A stretch of 55,932 nt of DNA. It comes from Ideonella sp. MAG2. Lineage in GTDB: Bacteria; Pseudomonadota; Gammaproteobacteria; Burkholderiales; Burkholderiaceae_C. Every line of letters begins with the position of its first letter. Position 1 is the first letter of the stretch. Both the position numbers and the translations under genes were made by a program. The notes beneath the pieces were generated by a model. The model ran no database searches and had not been told where the DNA came from. It saw nothing but the letters and a program-made list of their open reading frames with translations. The stretch is taken from assembly GCA_004359425.1 (NCBI GenBank), contig PTEU01000002.1, positions 1,561,827 through 1,617,758 of the forward strand, given 5' to 3'. Shown piece after piece: positions 14,454 through 24,235 of this stretch.

Positions 14454-15936
14454 GGCGGATCCAAGTGGTCTTGAGTTCGGTGTACTTGTCGAAGGCGTGC
14501 AGCGATTTGTCGCGCCCATTGCCGCTTTGCTTGTAGCCGCCAAAGGGCACGGTGATGTCGTCTTCGTCGTACTGATTGACGTGCACCGTGCCAGCGCGCA
14601 AGGCCTTGGCCACGCGGTGCGCGCGGTTCAGGCTGTCGCTCCACACACTGGCCTGCAGGCCGTAGCTGGAGTTGTTGGCCAGGGTCACCGCTTCTGCTTC
14701 GGTTTTGAAGGTGAGGATGCTCATCACCGGGCCAAAGATTTCCTCGCGGGCGATCTTCATGCCGTTGCTGACCCCTGCGAACACGGTGGGCTCCACGTAG
14801 TAACCGCCAGTCTCGGCCAGGGCTTGGCGGCCGCCCGTCAAGCAGCGCGCCCCTTCGGCATGCCCCGCGTCGATATAGCTCAACACGGTGCGCATCTGGG
14901 TTTCGTCCACCAGGGCACCCAGCTCGGTGCTGGTGAGCAGGGGATTGCCAGGGGCGTAGGCCGGGGCTTGGGCAGCCACCATGGCGGCAAACGCCTCGGC
15001 CACGGATTCCTGCACCAAGACGCGCGAAGGTGCGTTGCAGCTCTCACCTTGGTTGAAGAACATGCTGCCCGCCACCGTCTTGGCGGCGCGTTCCAGGTCT
15101 TTGAAGTCGTCGAAGACCAGAAAGGCCGACTTGCCGCCCAGTTCGTTGTACACCCGCTTCAGGTTGGAGCGCCCTGAATAGTCCAGCATGCGGCGGCCCA
15201 CCCGGGTAGAGCCGGTAAAGCCAATGGCGTCCACATCCATGTGCAAGGCCAGCGCTTCACCGGCTTCATGGCCAAAGCCCGGCACCACATTGAACACCCC
15301 AGGTGGAACACCCGCTTCAATGGCCAACTCCGCCAAACGGCAAGCTGTGTAGGGGCTTTTCTCGCTGGGCTTGAGCACCACCGAGTTGCCTGCAGCCAGG
15401 GCAGGCCCCAGTTTCCAGGCGGCCATGATCATGGGGTAGTTCCAGGGCACGATGGCCCCGATGACGCCCATGGGCTCACGGGTGATCAAGGCCAGGGCAG
15501 AGTCGGGCGTGGGTGCTATCTCGTCGTAGATTTTGTCCACGGCCTCGGCATACCAGGCGATGCAGCGCGCGGTGGAGGGCACATCCACAGAGAGCGAATA
15601 CTGGATAGGCTTGCCCATGTCCAGCGTCTCCAACAGGGCCAGCTCTTCTTTGGCGGCCAGAATTTTGTCGGCAAAGCGCTGTAATATTTTTTTGCGCACG
15701 GCCGGGGCCTTGCCTGCCCAGCGCCGGTCTTCAAAGGCGGCTCGGGCAGCCCGCACTGCGGCGTCCACATCGGCCGCTTGGCCCCGGGCGACAGCGCCCA
15801 GCAAGCGGTTGTCGATGGGCGAGTGCTTGTCAAACGTCTGGCCGGCGAGGGCTGCCACACGCTGGCCATCGATCACGGCACGCCCGTCAGGGCGCATCTC
15901 GGCGGCACGCGCCACCCATGAAGTGCTGGAGGACAT
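14446..15936 (-). CDS. puuC: Gamma-glutamyl-gamma-aminobutyraldehyde dehydrogenase (PuuC-like)
   Basis: A 496-residue NAD(P)-dependent aldehyde dehydrogenase. It has VPWNYPM (substrate/cofactor entry), KPSEKSPYTA, GFTGSTRVGR (cofactor loop), ELGGKSA with the general base Glu, and NQGESCNAPSRV with the catalytic Cys. I start at ATG 15936, which has a GAGAGG site 5 bases upstream; GTG 15942 lies inside the ribosome site region. By context it oxidises gamma-glutamyl-aminobutyraldehyde, the product of the PuuB-like oxidase. Its ribosome-site region (15933-15966) is the source of a 34-bp copy inside the upstream porin gene. Confidence 0.88.
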   Translation of the reverse strand: MSSSTSWVARAAEMRPDGRAVIDGQRVAALAGQTFDKHSPIDNRLLGAVARGQAADVDAAVRAARAAFEDRRWAGKAPAVRKKILQRFADKILAAKEELALLETLDMGKPIQYSLSVDVPSTARCIAWYAEAVDKIYDEIAPTPDSALALITREPMGVIGAIVPWNYPMIMAAWKLGPALAAGNSVVLKPSEKSPYTACRLAELAIEAGVPPGVFNVVPGFGHEAGEALALHMDVDAIGFTGSTRVGRRMLDYSGRSNLKRVYNELGGKSAFLVFDDFKDLERAAKTVAGSMFFNQGESCNAPSRVLVQESVAEAFAAMVAAQAPAYAPGNPLLTSTELGALVDETQMRTVLSYIDAGHAEGARCLTGGRQALAETGGYYVEPTVFAGVSNGMKIAREEIFGPVMSILTFKTEAEAVTLANNSSYGLQASVWSDSLNRAHRVAKALRAGTVHVNQYDEDDITVPFGGYKQSGNGRDKSLHAFDKYTELKTTWIRLD

Positions 15937-15966
15937 AGTCACCTCTCAAAAGACGAAAAAATGGCC
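15933..15966. repeat. 34-bp direct repeat, copy 1 (puuC start region)
   Basis: This 34-bp segment, which includes the puuC-like ribosome site and ATG, recurs without mismatch at 16099-16132. This copy fits its setting and is probably the original. Confidence 0.85.
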
Positions 15967-16022
15967 GCGACGGAGCTGCGCGGCCATCGGTGGTGGGCAG
16001 CGGCATTCAGGCCGCTGCGCGA

Positions 16023-16098
16023 TCAGAATGCGACGACCACGGAGGCACCCAGCAAGTGATTGGTCTTGCTGAAGCTGCCATCTTTGACGTTTTCGAAC
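16023..16098 (-). pseudogene. Detached C-terminal strand of the porin-like gene
   Basis: On the minus strand this segment reads YVFENVKDGSFSKTNHL then LGASVVVAF and a stop at 16025-16023. A final amphipathic strand ending in Phe is the outer-membrane-protein insertion signal, so this is the true end of the porin-like gene whose main frame stops early at 16105. The 34-bp repeat separates the two pieces. Confidence 0.65.
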
Positions 16099-16132
16099 AC
16101 ATAGTCACCTCTCAAAAGACGAAAAAATGGCC
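16099..16132. repeat. 34-bp direct repeat, copy 2 (inside porin-like gene)
   Basis: An exact copy of 15933-15966 that sits within the porin-like coding sequence and brings in a stop codon (TGA at 16107-16105). See the finding on this join. Confidence 0.85.
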
Positions 16133-17091
16133 ACTAGCTGCCCTTGGAGGGTCCAGTCACCGCGGATGAAGTAGCCGTCAATCTCAAACAGGTCGACTCG
16201 GCTCTCACCCTGGGGAATGACATTCCCGTCGGTGTCGGCCATGTTCTCGCTAAAGTTTGCTGCGTTGCCATGCACACCGGCGAAGCCAAAGCCATTGAAC
16301 TCACCCTTGGCATAGTCCACCCGGTAGGCCAACATGGGCTGGGTGACCCCAGCGTCCTTCTTGCTCTTGTTCATATTGCCCACCAAGAACTTGGTGATCC
16401 ACTTGCCGCTGGTCACATCCATGCCCACGCCGGTGTAGGCCGTAGGAATAGTGAAGTCGAACAGCAGGTTATGAGTGATCAGCTTGTTCTGAGTGGCGGG
16501 CAGGTATTCGTAGCCAGACCAGTCGGGAATCTGGCCAGCAATCAGCCGAGTTTGCAGATCAGTCAAGGGAATGGAGACGCTGGCTTCTTGGACGATGGAA
16601 TCACCATCAAACACCGAGCCCACGCCACGGTTGGGAGACAGGGTCAAGCGCCACTTCACGCCGGAGTCGGTTTCCTTTTGGAAGTCGATCACGGCCGCGC
16701 CGAAGTAGGAGTTGTCGTAGTTGTAGCCGTCGTCGCCCACCTTGTTTAGGAATTGAGCACCAGCACGGTTTTGGGCCTTGTTGTAGATGAAGGCCGGGTC
16801 CATATAGCCACTGACCTTGAGGTTTTTAAAGCCCAGCATTTCGCGCGAGTCTTCGAGGGCCTCGGTCTTGTTGGCAATGCGATTGAACTCCGCAGCCTGT
16901 TCGGGCGTCATGCCCCACTGGGGCTTGGGCGCTTCGGCGGGAGCCGGTGCGGCCTGGAGCTTTTTCTCAAGCTCACTCATCCGAGCTTTGAGTGCTTGCA
17001 ATTCTTTGAGCAAGGCCTCGTTGGACTGAGCGGCAGCGGGGAAAGCAGTTGCCAGGGCCACGGTCAAGAGGGTGGGACTCAATAGCTTCAT
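16105..17091 (-). pseudogene. Outer-membrane porin-like protein (DUF3138-like), interrupted
   Basis: A 328-residue frame with a signal peptide (1-21, cut after AAAQ), a short coiled coil (24-46, LLKELQALKARMSELEKKLQ) and then amphipathic beta strands such as DPAFIYNKAQNR and YGAAVIDF-like segments. It resembles the DUF3138 porins of Burkholderiales, which as I recall are about 450-500 residues long. The frame ends early in VAIFSSFER, coded by the 34-bp repeat; the genuine C-terminal strand lies just beyond, out of reach. So a central-to-C-terminal part, perhaps 100 residues or more, is missing. In the operon it follows potI by 47 bases, suggesting an outer-membrane pore for polyamines. Confidence 0.7.
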
Positions 17092-17138
17092 TGTCAGGTC
17101 CTTCAGTGGCTAGAAAAAGTAATTTTGAGGAATGTCGT

Positions 17139-17984
17139 TCAGGTGCGGTATGCCGCAGCCATCTCTTGCTGGCGTCGCCGCTCCGCCCGGGCGATCATGT
17201 AGCTCGCGACGATGACACCTATCGAGACCATCAGAACGATCAGCGTCGCGACCGCATTCACGCTGGGGTTGAGGCCCAATCGTGCACGAGAAAAGATCAC
17301 CAAAGGCATGGTGGTGGAGCCAGGGCCCGACAAAAAGGCCGAGAGCACCACGTCGTCGAGAGACAAGGTAAAGGTCAGCAGCCATGCCGACATCATGGCC
17401 TGGGCGATCATAGGCAAGGTGACCAGCATGAACACTTGTGAGGGCTTGGCACCGAGATCCATGGCGGCTTCTTCAAGCTGCGGGTTCAACTCTTGCAGTC
17501 GGGCTTGTACCACCACGGTGGCATAGGCCATGCCCAGCAGCAAATGGCCCATCCAAATGGTCAACACACCGCGCTCCGGAAAGCCCAAGGCGCGCTGCAC
17601 GGACACCAGCATCAGCAACAGAGACAAACCCACCACCACTTCAGGCATCACCAGAGGCGCGCTGACCATGCCCGAGAACGCCGTGCGGCCCCAAAAGCGC
17701 TTGTACTTGACCAGGACAAACGCGGCAAAGGTACCCATCACCACCGAGCCACAGGCTGTGAAGAAGGCGATCTTCAAGGACAACCACAGACCACTCTGCA
17801 TCTCGGTGTCGTGCAGCAGTGCGGCATACCACTTCAGGGTAAAGCCCCGCCACTCGTTGGGCAGTGGAGAGTCATTGAAGGAGCAGACCACCAGCGCAAT
17901 GATGGGCAGGTAGAGGAACAGATAGCCCGCACCCAACCAGCCCTTGCCGAAATTGCGATTGAACGCAGGAGAGAGGCGCAGCAT
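17139..17984 (-). CDS. potI: Polyamine ABC transporter permease (PotI-like)
   Basis: A 281-residue inner-membrane protein with six predicted segments. The binding-protein-dependent permease signature lies in the cytoplasmic loop EEAAMDLGAKPSQVFMLVTLP (about 188-208). SFNDSPLPNEW-like residues in the first periplasmic loop are typical of PotC/PotI. It overlaps the end of potH by one base and pairs with it to form the channel of the putrescine importer. Confidence 0.92.
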   Translation of the reverse strand: MLRLSPAFNRNFGKGWLGAGYLFLYLPIIALVVCSFNDSPLPNEWRGFTLKWYAALLHDTEMQSGLWLSLKIAFFTACGSVVMGTFAAFVLVKYKRFWGRTAFSGMVSAPLVMPEVVVGLSLLLMLVSVQRALGFPERGVLTIWMGHLLLGMAYATVVVQARLQELNPQLEEAAMDLGAKPSQVFMLVTLPMIAQAMMSAWLLTFTLSLDDVVLSAFLSGPGSTTMPLVIFSRARLGLNPSVNAVATLIVLMVSIGVIVASYMIARAERRRQQEMAAAYRT

Positions 17985-18919
17985 CAGCGGGACTCCTGGG
18001 CTTCCGCCTGGTATTTGTTGAACAAGGCCAGGGGCACGATGATGAGCAGAATCATCACCACCGCGAGGCTAGACGCCATGGGCCAATCGTTGTTGGAGAA
18101 GAACTCGTCCCACACCACCCGGCCAATCATCAGCGTCTCCGGGCCGCCCAGCAGTTCGGGGATCACGAACTCACCCACGCAAGGAATGAACACCAGCATG
18201 GAGCCCGCAATAATGCCGGCCTTGGAGAGGGGAACGGTGATCTTCCAGAAGGCCGTCCAGGGCGTGGCCCCCAGGTCGGCAGCAGCCTCCAACAAGCGCA
18301 GGTCCATCTTGGCCAAGTTGGAGTAAAGCGGCAGGATCATGAAGGGCAGGTAAGTGTAGGTCATGCCCAGCACCAGCGAGAACGGGCTGTGCATGAGCTT
18401 GCCCGGTGCGGGAATAGCGCCCACCGCGTACAGCAGTTGATCCAGGCCCAGGCCAGTGATCACCTCGGCCGCCCAACCGCCCTCAGAGAGCAGGCCCTTC
18501 CAGGCATAGACCCGCAGCAAAAACGAGGTCCAGAAGGGCAGCATCACCAGCATGAGCAGCGCAGGCTGGGCGCTGGGCTTGGCGCGTGCCATGAAGTAGG
18601 AAAAGGGATAGCCGATGGCCAGGCACAACACGGTGGTTGCTGCGGCGTACTTGACACTGGCTAAATAGGTTTTGAGGTAGAGGTCGTCTTCGGTGATGAA
18701 GACATAGTTGCCCAGCTTCAGTGTCAGCGCCAGCAGGCCATCTTTGTAGGTGATCAAGTCCTTAAAGACCACGGTTTCCATTTCGGAAACACTGATCTTG
18801 GCCAGGATCAGAAAGGGCAGCAAAAAGAACAGCAGCAACCACCCGTAGGGCACCGCAATGACGGCGGTGCGCCCGGGGTTGCGCGCCAGGCGCTGGATGA
18901 ATTGGGGCATGAGATGCAT
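17984..18919 (-). CDS. potH: Polyamine ABC transporter permease (PotH-like)
   Basis: A 311-residue permease with a cytoplasmic N-terminus (LARNPGRTAVIAVPYGWLLL), six predicted membrane segments and the EAAADLGATPWTAFWKITVP loop (about 228-247) that docks on the ATPase. The ATG at 18919 has a GGAG site. It lies 12 bases after potG and is the partner of PotI. Confidence 0.92.
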   Translation of the reverse strand: MHLMPQFIQRLARNPGRTAVIAVPYGWLLLFFLLPFLILAKISVSEMETVVFKDLITYKDGLLALTLKLGNYVFITEDDLYLKTYLASVKYAAATTVLCLAIGYPFSYFMARAKPSAQPALLMLVMLPFWTSFLLRVYAWKGLLSEGGWAAEVITGLGLDQLLYAVGAIPAPGKLMHSPFSLVLGMTYTYLPFMILPLYSNLAKMDLRLLEAAADLGATPWTAFWKITVPLSKAGIIAGSMLVFIPCVGEFVIPELLGGPETLMIGRVVWDEFFSNNDWPMASSLAVVMILLIIVPLALFNKYQAEAQESR

Positions 18920-18931
18920 GGGGGCTCCGGC

Positions 18932-20038
18932 TTAGCTGGTCAAGACCACATGCGCAGCGTCGGACCAGCTTGCCCACACAGGGTCGCCCCAGGTCAGGGC
19001 GTCAGAGCGGTGGCGCTCGGTATTGGCCATGCTCACCTTCAACATCTGGCCGCTGGCCAGCTTGACATGGAAGACAGTGAAGCTGCCGAAATAGGACATC
19101 TCTTCGATGGTGCCGAGGGCCGCGTTGTACTCGCCCTCAGGCTTGTCCCGGCTGACGGCGATCTTTTCGGGCCGCAGCGCCACCGTAACGGGCATGCCCT
19201 GGGTGCCGGTGATGCCGTGGCCCACATAGTGCTTGCAGTCGGCACACTCGATGATGACGTGGTCGGGTTCGTCCACGGCCACGCTGCCGTCCATGAGATT
19301 GACGTTACCGATGAAGTCCGCCACAAAACGGGTTTGGGGGGTTTCGTAGATGTCTGAGGGTGAGCCCACCTGCAAGAAGCGGCCTTCACTCATGATGGCG
19401 ATGCGCGAAGCCATGGTCATGGCTTCTTCTTGGTCGTGAGTCACCATCACACAGGTTACGCCCACTTGTTCGATGATGTTGACCAACTCGATCTGGGTTT
19501 GCTCGCGCAGCTTTTTGTCCAGTGCGCCCAGGGGCTCGTCCAACAACAGCAACTGGGGTTGTTTGGCCAGGCTGCGGGCCAAAGCCACCCGCTGCTGCTG
19601 GCCGCCAGAGAGTTGGTGCGGCTTGCGCTTGGCAAACTTACCCAATTGCACCAACTTGAGCATGGCCTCCACCCGCGAGGCCACTTCGTCGCGCGCCAGG
19701 CCGTCGCGTTGCAAGCCGAACGCGATGTTCTCCCACACTGTGAGGTGCGGGAACAGCGCATAGGACTGGAACATCATGTTCAGCGGCCGCTCGTAGGGCG
19801 GCAGGCCCGCCAAGTCTTGGCCGTTGAGGATGATGCGACCGGAGGTTGGCGTCTCGAAGCCCGCCAGCATGCGCAACAGCGTGGTCTTGCCGCAACCCGA
19901 GGAGCCCAGAAGCGCGAAGATCTCGCCCTTGGCAATGTCGAGGTTGACGTTGTTGACGGCTTTGTAGCCGCCGAAGTCCTTCACCACATCGACGATGCGG
20001 AGAAACGCGCTGTCAGCAGGGCTGGCGGAGTGGCTCAT
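18932..20038 (-). CDS. potG: Polyamine ABC transporter ATP-binding protein (PotG/PotA-like)
   Basis: A 368-residue ATPase with Walker [15 protein letters not shown], the Q-loop [13 protein letters not shown], signature [15 protein letters not shown], Walker [13 protein letters not shown] and the H-loop VTHDQEEAM. The C-terminal 110 residues are the TOBE regulatory domain ([10 protein letters not shown], then [13 protein letters not shown]). It drives import by PotH/PotI and lies 10 bases after potF. Confidence 0.93.
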   Translation of the reverse strand: MSHSASPADSAFLRIVDVVKDFGGYKAVNNVNLDIAKGEIFALLGSSGCGKTTLLRMLAGFETPTSGRIILNGQDLAGLPPYERPLNMMFQSYALFPHLTVWENIAFGLQRDGLARDEVASRVEAMLKLVQLGKFAKRKPHQLSGGQQQRVALARSLAKQPQLLLLDEPLGALDKKLREQTQIELVNIIEQVGVTCVMVTHDQEEAMTMASRIAIMSEGRFLQVGSPSDIYETPQTRFVADFIGNVNLMDGSVAVDEPDHVIIECADCKHYVGHGITGTQGMPVTVALRPEKIAVSRDKPEGEYNAALGTIEEMSYFGSFTVFHVKLASGQMLKVSMANTERHRSDALTWGDPVWASWSDAAHVVLTS

Positions 20039-20048
20039 GAGTGGGCTT

Positions 20049-21170
20049 TCACAGACCTGTTTTGAACGAGGTGTAGGTGCGTGTCATCAGGCGGCGCAGG
20101 TCGTTGTTCAAGGAGTCTGGTGGCACCATCTTTTTCATGTCCGCCTCGCTCAAGAACACGGTGGGGTTGTTCGCCACCTCGGGCTTGATGAACTTTTTCG
20201 AGTCCTTCACCGGGTTGGCGTAGAACACCTTGTTGGTCAAAGCGGCGTGGTTCTCGGGCCTGAGGATGAAGTTGATGAACTTGTGGGCATTGCCAGGGCG
20301 CGGAGCATCGGCAGGGATGACCATCACGTCGAAGAACAGCAAGCCACCGGTCTTGGGAATCAAGGCTTCGATCTTTTGGCCGGTCTTGCCGTCGATGGCG
20401 CGTTGGCGTGCAATATTGATGTCGCCCGACCAGCCCAAGGCCAAGCAGATGGAGCCGTTGGCCATGTCGTTGATGTAGCCCGACGAGCTGAACAAGGTCA
20501 CATTGGGGCGCACAGACTTCAGCAAAGCCGCTGCGGCGTTGTAGTCAGAAGGGTTCTTGCTGAAGCTGGGCTTGCCCAGATAGTGCAGGGCAGCGGGCAC
20601 GACTTCTGTGGCGGAGTCCAGGAAGGACACGCCGCAAGACTTCATCTTGGAGATGTATTCGGGCTTGAAGACCAGGTCCCACACGTTCTCAGGCATGGGC
20701 ATGCTGCCCAGCGCTGCCTTGACCTTGTCGACATTGATGCCCACCGTGGTGTAGCCCCAGAGCCAGTCCACCATGTAGTCGTTGGTGGGGTCCATGCGCG
20801 CCAATTGGGCCTGGATGGCTGGGTCCAGGTTTTTCAAGTTGGGAATCTGCGACTTGTCGAGCTTGCGCAGCAAGCCACCGTCCATTTGCAGCTTGGCCCA
20901 GTTGGAAGAAGGCACCACGATGTCGTAGCCCGTTTTGCCGGCCACCAGCTTGGCGTGGACGATCTCGTTATTGTCAAAGTTGTCGTACCGAACCTTGATG
21001 CCGGTTTCCTTCTCAAAGTTCTTCAGCGTGTCTTCGGCGATGTAGTCCGACCAGTTGTAGACATTGAGGACCTTTTCTTCCTCTTGCGCCTGGGCTGCGG
21101 CCCCCACCAAACCAAGGGCCAAAGCGGCCAGGGATAGAACGGAACGCATAGGACTTGCTTTCATGCTCAT
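20049..21170 (-). CDS. potF: Periplasmic putrescine-binding protein (PotF-like)
   Basis: A 373-residue binding protein with a signal peptide (about 1-28, ending AAAQA) and then VLNVYNWSDYIAEDTLKNF, the hallmark of PotD/PotF proteins. DYMVDWLWGYTTVGIN and the C-terminal SLNNDLRRLMTRTYTSFKTGL segments also fit. I start at ATG 21170, where GGAGG lies 4 bases upstream; ATG 21164 is possible, and a longer frame from 21224 crosses the ribosome site. It captures putrescine or spermidine for PotGHI. Confidence 0.92.
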   Translation of the reverse strand: MSMKASPMRSVLSLAALALGLVGAAAQAQEEEKVLNVYNWSDYIAEDTLKNFEKETGIKVRYDNFDNNEIVHAKLVAGKTGYDIVVPSSNWAKLQMDGGLLRKLDKSQIPNLKNLDPAIQAQLARMDPTNDYMVDWLWGYTTVGINVDKVKAALGSMPMPENVWDLVFKPEYISKMKSCGVSFLDSATEVVPAALHYLGKPSFSKNPSDYNAAAALLKSVRPNVTLFSSSGYINDMANGSICLALGWSGDINIARQRAIDGKTGQKIEALIPKTGGLLFFDVMVIPADAPRPGNAHKFINFILRPENHAALTNKVFYANPVKDSKKFIKPEVANNPTVFLSEADMKKMVPPDSLNNDLRRLMTRTYTSFKTGL

Positions 21171-21315
21171 GAAACCTCCAAAAAACACGAATGGAGAAAA
21201 AGGGGGAAAAGAGAAATCACTCAACGCCAGAGTCTAGGCGGCGGCGTACAAGTTCAGCATCGGGAGAAGCCATCAGAGAGTGCAATCCCTGCGCCCAATC
21301 CCGATGTCTCACCCA

Positions 21316-22728
21316 TCACAGCCAGCCGTTTTTGTGTGCATCGGCCAGGGTGAGATCCAGGCAGCGACGGATCAATGCCATCATCTCGTCGACTTGCGCC
21401 CGGGTGATGACCAGCGGTGGCGCAATGATCATGCGGTCGCCCACGGCCCGCATGATCAAGCCATTGCCAAAGCAATGGCCTCGGCAGACCATGCCCAGCT
21501 CCAACTCTGACGGAAAGGCCTGTCGCTTGGCTTTGTCTTTGACCAAGAGCACGGCACCCATCAGGCCACAGGTTTGGGTTTCGCCCACCAAGGGGTGGTC
21601 GTTGAGGGCCGCAAACTGCTGCGCCAAGTAGGGCCCCACGTCGTCGCGTACGTGCTCCACCAGCCTTTGCTGTTGCAGCAAGCGGATATTGGCCAAGGCC
21701 ACCGCACAGGCCACCGGATGGCCAGAATAGGTGAAGCCGTGGTTGAACTCGCCGCCTTGCTCGATCAGCACTTTGGCCATGCGCTCACCCACCATCACGC
21801 CGCCCAGCGGGATATAGCCCGAGGTCACGCCCTTGGCAAAGGTCATCAGGTCTGGCTTGGTGCCCATGGTCTCGCACCCAAACCATTGGCCGGTGCGACC
21901 AAAGCCGCAAATGACCTCGTCTGACACCAGCAAGATGCCGTACTTGTCGCAAATGCGTTGGATCTCGGGCCAGTAGGTGGCGGGCGGTACGATGACACCA
22001 CCCGCACCTTGCACAGGCTCGCCAATAAAGGCGGCCACTTTTTCCGGCCCGACAGCCAAGATGCGCTCTTCCAGCCAAGACGCAGCCACCTTGCCAAACT
22101 CGTCTCGGCTCATGCCCGCACCATGCTCCCACCAATAGGGCTGCTCGATGTGGGTGATATTGGGAATGGGCAAGCCACCTTGGGCGTGCATACCACTCAT
22201 GCCCCCCAGCGAGGCCCCTGCCATGGTGGAGCCGTGGTAGCCGTTATGCCGGCTGATGATGACTTGGCGCTCGGGCTGGCCCAAGATGTCCCAGTAGCGG
22301 CGCACCATGCGCACTACGGTGTCGTTACCCTCCGAGCCCGAGCCTGTGAAGAACACATGCTTGAACTGCGGTGGCGTGACCTTGGAGAGCAGCTCCGCCA
22401 ACTCGATGGCCGGTGGCGTGGAGGTCTGGAAAAAGGCGTTGTAGAAGGGCAGCTCCTTCAATTGGCGCGTGGCTGCCTCGACCAAACTGCTCTGCCCATA
22501 GCCGACGTTGACGCACCAGAGGCCGCTCATGGCGTCCAGAATTTTGTGGCCGTCGCTGTCCCAGAGGTAGATGTTGTCGGCCTTGGTGATGATGCGTGAG
22601 CCTTTTTTGGCTAGGCCTGCAAAGTCCGTGAAGGGGTGCAGAAAATGCTCGGCGTCAGCCTGCTGCCACTCGCGCGTGGTGCGCTGGCTGGCGACGGCTG
22701 GGGCTTGGAGAACGATGTTGTTGTGCAT
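21316..22728 (-). CDS. spuC: Putrescine/polyamine:pyruvate aminotransferase (SpuC-like)
   Basis: A 470-residue class III PLP aminotransferase. Key blocks are GLWCVNVGYGQSSLVEAA, FTGSGSEGNDT (phosphate loop), GYHGSTMAGASLGGM, LVSDEVICGFGRTG (PLP Asp) and MTFAKGVTSGYIPLG with the Schiff-base Lys. These agree with the SpuC/omega-transaminase branch that moves the amino group of putrescine or related amines to pyruvate. It stands between puuA and potF, giving a transaminase route parallel to the gamma-glutamyl route. Confidence 0.9.
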   Translation of the reverse strand: MHNNIVLQAPAVASQRTTREWQQADAEHFLHPFTDFAGLAKKGSRIITKADNIYLWDSDGHKILDAMSGLWCVNVGYGQSSLVEAATRQLKELPFYNAFFQTSTPPAIELAELLSKVTPPQFKHVFFTGSGSEGNDTVVRMVRRYWDILGQPERQVIISRHNGYHGSTMAGASLGGMSGMHAQGGLPIPNITHIEQPYWWEHGAGMSRDEFGKVAASWLEERILAVGPEKVAAFIGEPVQGAGGVIVPPATYWPEIQRICDKYGILLVSDEVICGFGRTGQWFGCETMGTKPDLMTFAKGVTSGYIPLGGVMVGERMAKVLIEQGGEFNHGFTYSGHPVACAVALANIRLLQQQRLVEHVRDDVGPYLAQQFAALNDHPLVGETQTCGLMGAVLLVKDKAKRQAFPSELELGMVCRGHCFGNGLIMRAVGDRMIIAPPLVITRAQVDEMMALIRRCLDLTLADAHKNGWL

Positions 22729-22753
22729 GGTGGGGAATCCTGATTTTCTTGAC

Positions 22754-24121
22754 TCAGACGTGCAGCAAAAGGTGCTCGCGCTCCCAAGGGGAGATCACCT
22801 TCATGAACTCGGCGTACTCGATTTCTTTGACCTCGGTATAAACCGTCACAAAGCTCTCGCCCAGCACCGAGGCCAAGTCTTTCTCATCGCGCAGCAATTG
22901 CAACGCTTCCCCCAAGCTGCGGGGCAGTTGATAGTCGCCCAGATAAGCGTCACCTTTGCACTCGGGCGTGGGTTGAATCTTGTTCTTGATGCCCAAGTAA
23001 CCGCAGGCTAAGGTGGCAGCCAATGCCACATAGGGGTTGGCGTCGGCACCGATCACGCGGTTTTCAATACGCCGCGCAGCGGGTGAGGCCACTGGGGAGC
23101 GAATGCCCACCGTGCGGTTGTCGGTGCCCCATTGGATATTGATGGGGGCGGCTGTGTGCCGCGACAGGCGGCGATAGCTGTTCACATAGGGCGCAAACAA
23201 GGCCATGGCGGCCGGGATGTATTTTTGAAGGCCGCCGATGTACCAGTAGAACTCTTGGCTGGGCGAGCCGTCTTCATTGCTGAAGATGTTCTTGCCGGTG
23301 GCCTTGCTGACCACACTTTGGTGGATATGCATGGCGCTGCCCGGCTCGCCGGCAATTGGTTTGGCCATGAAGGTCGCAAACATATCGTGGCGCAACGCCG
23401 CCTCGCGCACGGTGCGCTTGAAGAAGAACACCTCATCGGCCAAGCCCAGCGGATGCGCATGGAAGAAGTTGATCTCCATCTGACCCGCACCGATCTCGTG
23501 GATCAGGGTGTCGACGTTCAACTCCATCTTGTTGCAGTAGTCATAGACATCTTCGAACAAGGGGTCGAACTCATTGACCGCGTCGATGGAGTAGGCCTGG
23601 CGCGAGGTCTCGGCCCGGCCGCTGCGGCCAATGGGTGGCTTGAGCGGCATGTCGGGGTCGGTATTGCGAGCTACCAGGTAGAACTCCAGCTCGGGAGCCA
23701 CCACCGGGTCCCAGCCTTCGGCGTCAAAGAGGTCGCACACGCGCCGTAGCACGGAGCGCGGCGCGAAGGGAACGAGCTTGCCTTCGCGGTCATAGCAGTC
23801 GTGCAGCACTTGGGCCGTGGGGTCAGTGGCCCAGGGCACCAAGCGCACGGTGGCCGGGTCGGGCCGCAAATGCATGTCGTGGTCTGTGGGGCTGATGACG
23901 TCGTAATAAGGGCCCTCTTCAGGAAACTCGCCCGTCACGCCCATGGCCACCACGGCCTCGGGCAAGCGCATGCCGCGATCTTCAGTGAACTTCTCGCGCG
24001 GCAAGATCTTGCCGCGGGCGACGCCGGTGAGGTCGGGGACGAGGCACTCAATCTCGGTGACCCGGTGTTGGTCGAGCCATTGCTCTAATTCGTGAAACGT
24101 GAAATCTGCTTTGCTGGCCAT
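22754..24121 (-). CDS. puuA: Gamma-glutamylputrescine synthetase (PuuA-like)
   Basis: A 455-residue GS-fold ligase. APELEFYLV, GAGQMEINFFH, GEPGSAMHIHQSV, NSYRRLSRHTAAPINIQWG and RIENRVIGADANPY are the active-site blocks, and the sequence is closest to the PuuA/GlnA3 branch. I start at ATG 24121 with a weak AGGTG site; the longer upstream frame is Arg/His-rich and unlikely. It would use ATP to join glutamate to putrescine as the first step of the Puu route. It is the second GS-like gene in the cluster. Confidence 0.92.
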   Translation of the reverse strand: MASKADFTFHELEQWLDQHRVTEIECLVPDLTGVARGKILPREKFTEDRGMRLPEAVVAMGVTGEFPEEGPYYDVISPTDHDMHLRPDPATVRLVPWATDPTAQVLHDCYDREGKLVPFAPRSVLRRVCDLFDAEGWDPVVAPELEFYLVARNTDPDMPLKPPIGRSGRAETSRQAYSIDAVNEFDPLFEDVYDYCNKMELNVDTLIHEIGAGQMEINFFHAHPLGLADEVFFFKRTVREAALRHDMFATFMAKPIAGEPGSAMHIHQSVVSKATGKNIFSNEDGSPSQEFYWYIGGLQKYIPAAMALFAPYVNSYRRLSRHTAAPINIQWGTDNRTVGIRSPVASPAARRIENRVIGADANPYVALAATLACGYLGIKNKIQPTPECKGDAYLGDYQLPRSLGEALQLLRDEKDLASVLGESFVTVYTEVKEIEYAEFMKVISPWEREHLLLHV

Positions 24122-24235
24122 GGTGGCACCTGTTTGCGGTTCAGTGCGCGTGGATTGCCGCTGCTGATGCAGCGCCGGGCCACGCGAGCCCCGGCATGAA
24201 TGAGGGGTCGCCATCGGGCGACGACAGCGGTTCAC

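Noticed and set aside
19995..21137. A 380-codon plus-strand frame rich in Val, Gly and His
   Set aside because: It is the complement of potF, with no start site or motif of its own.
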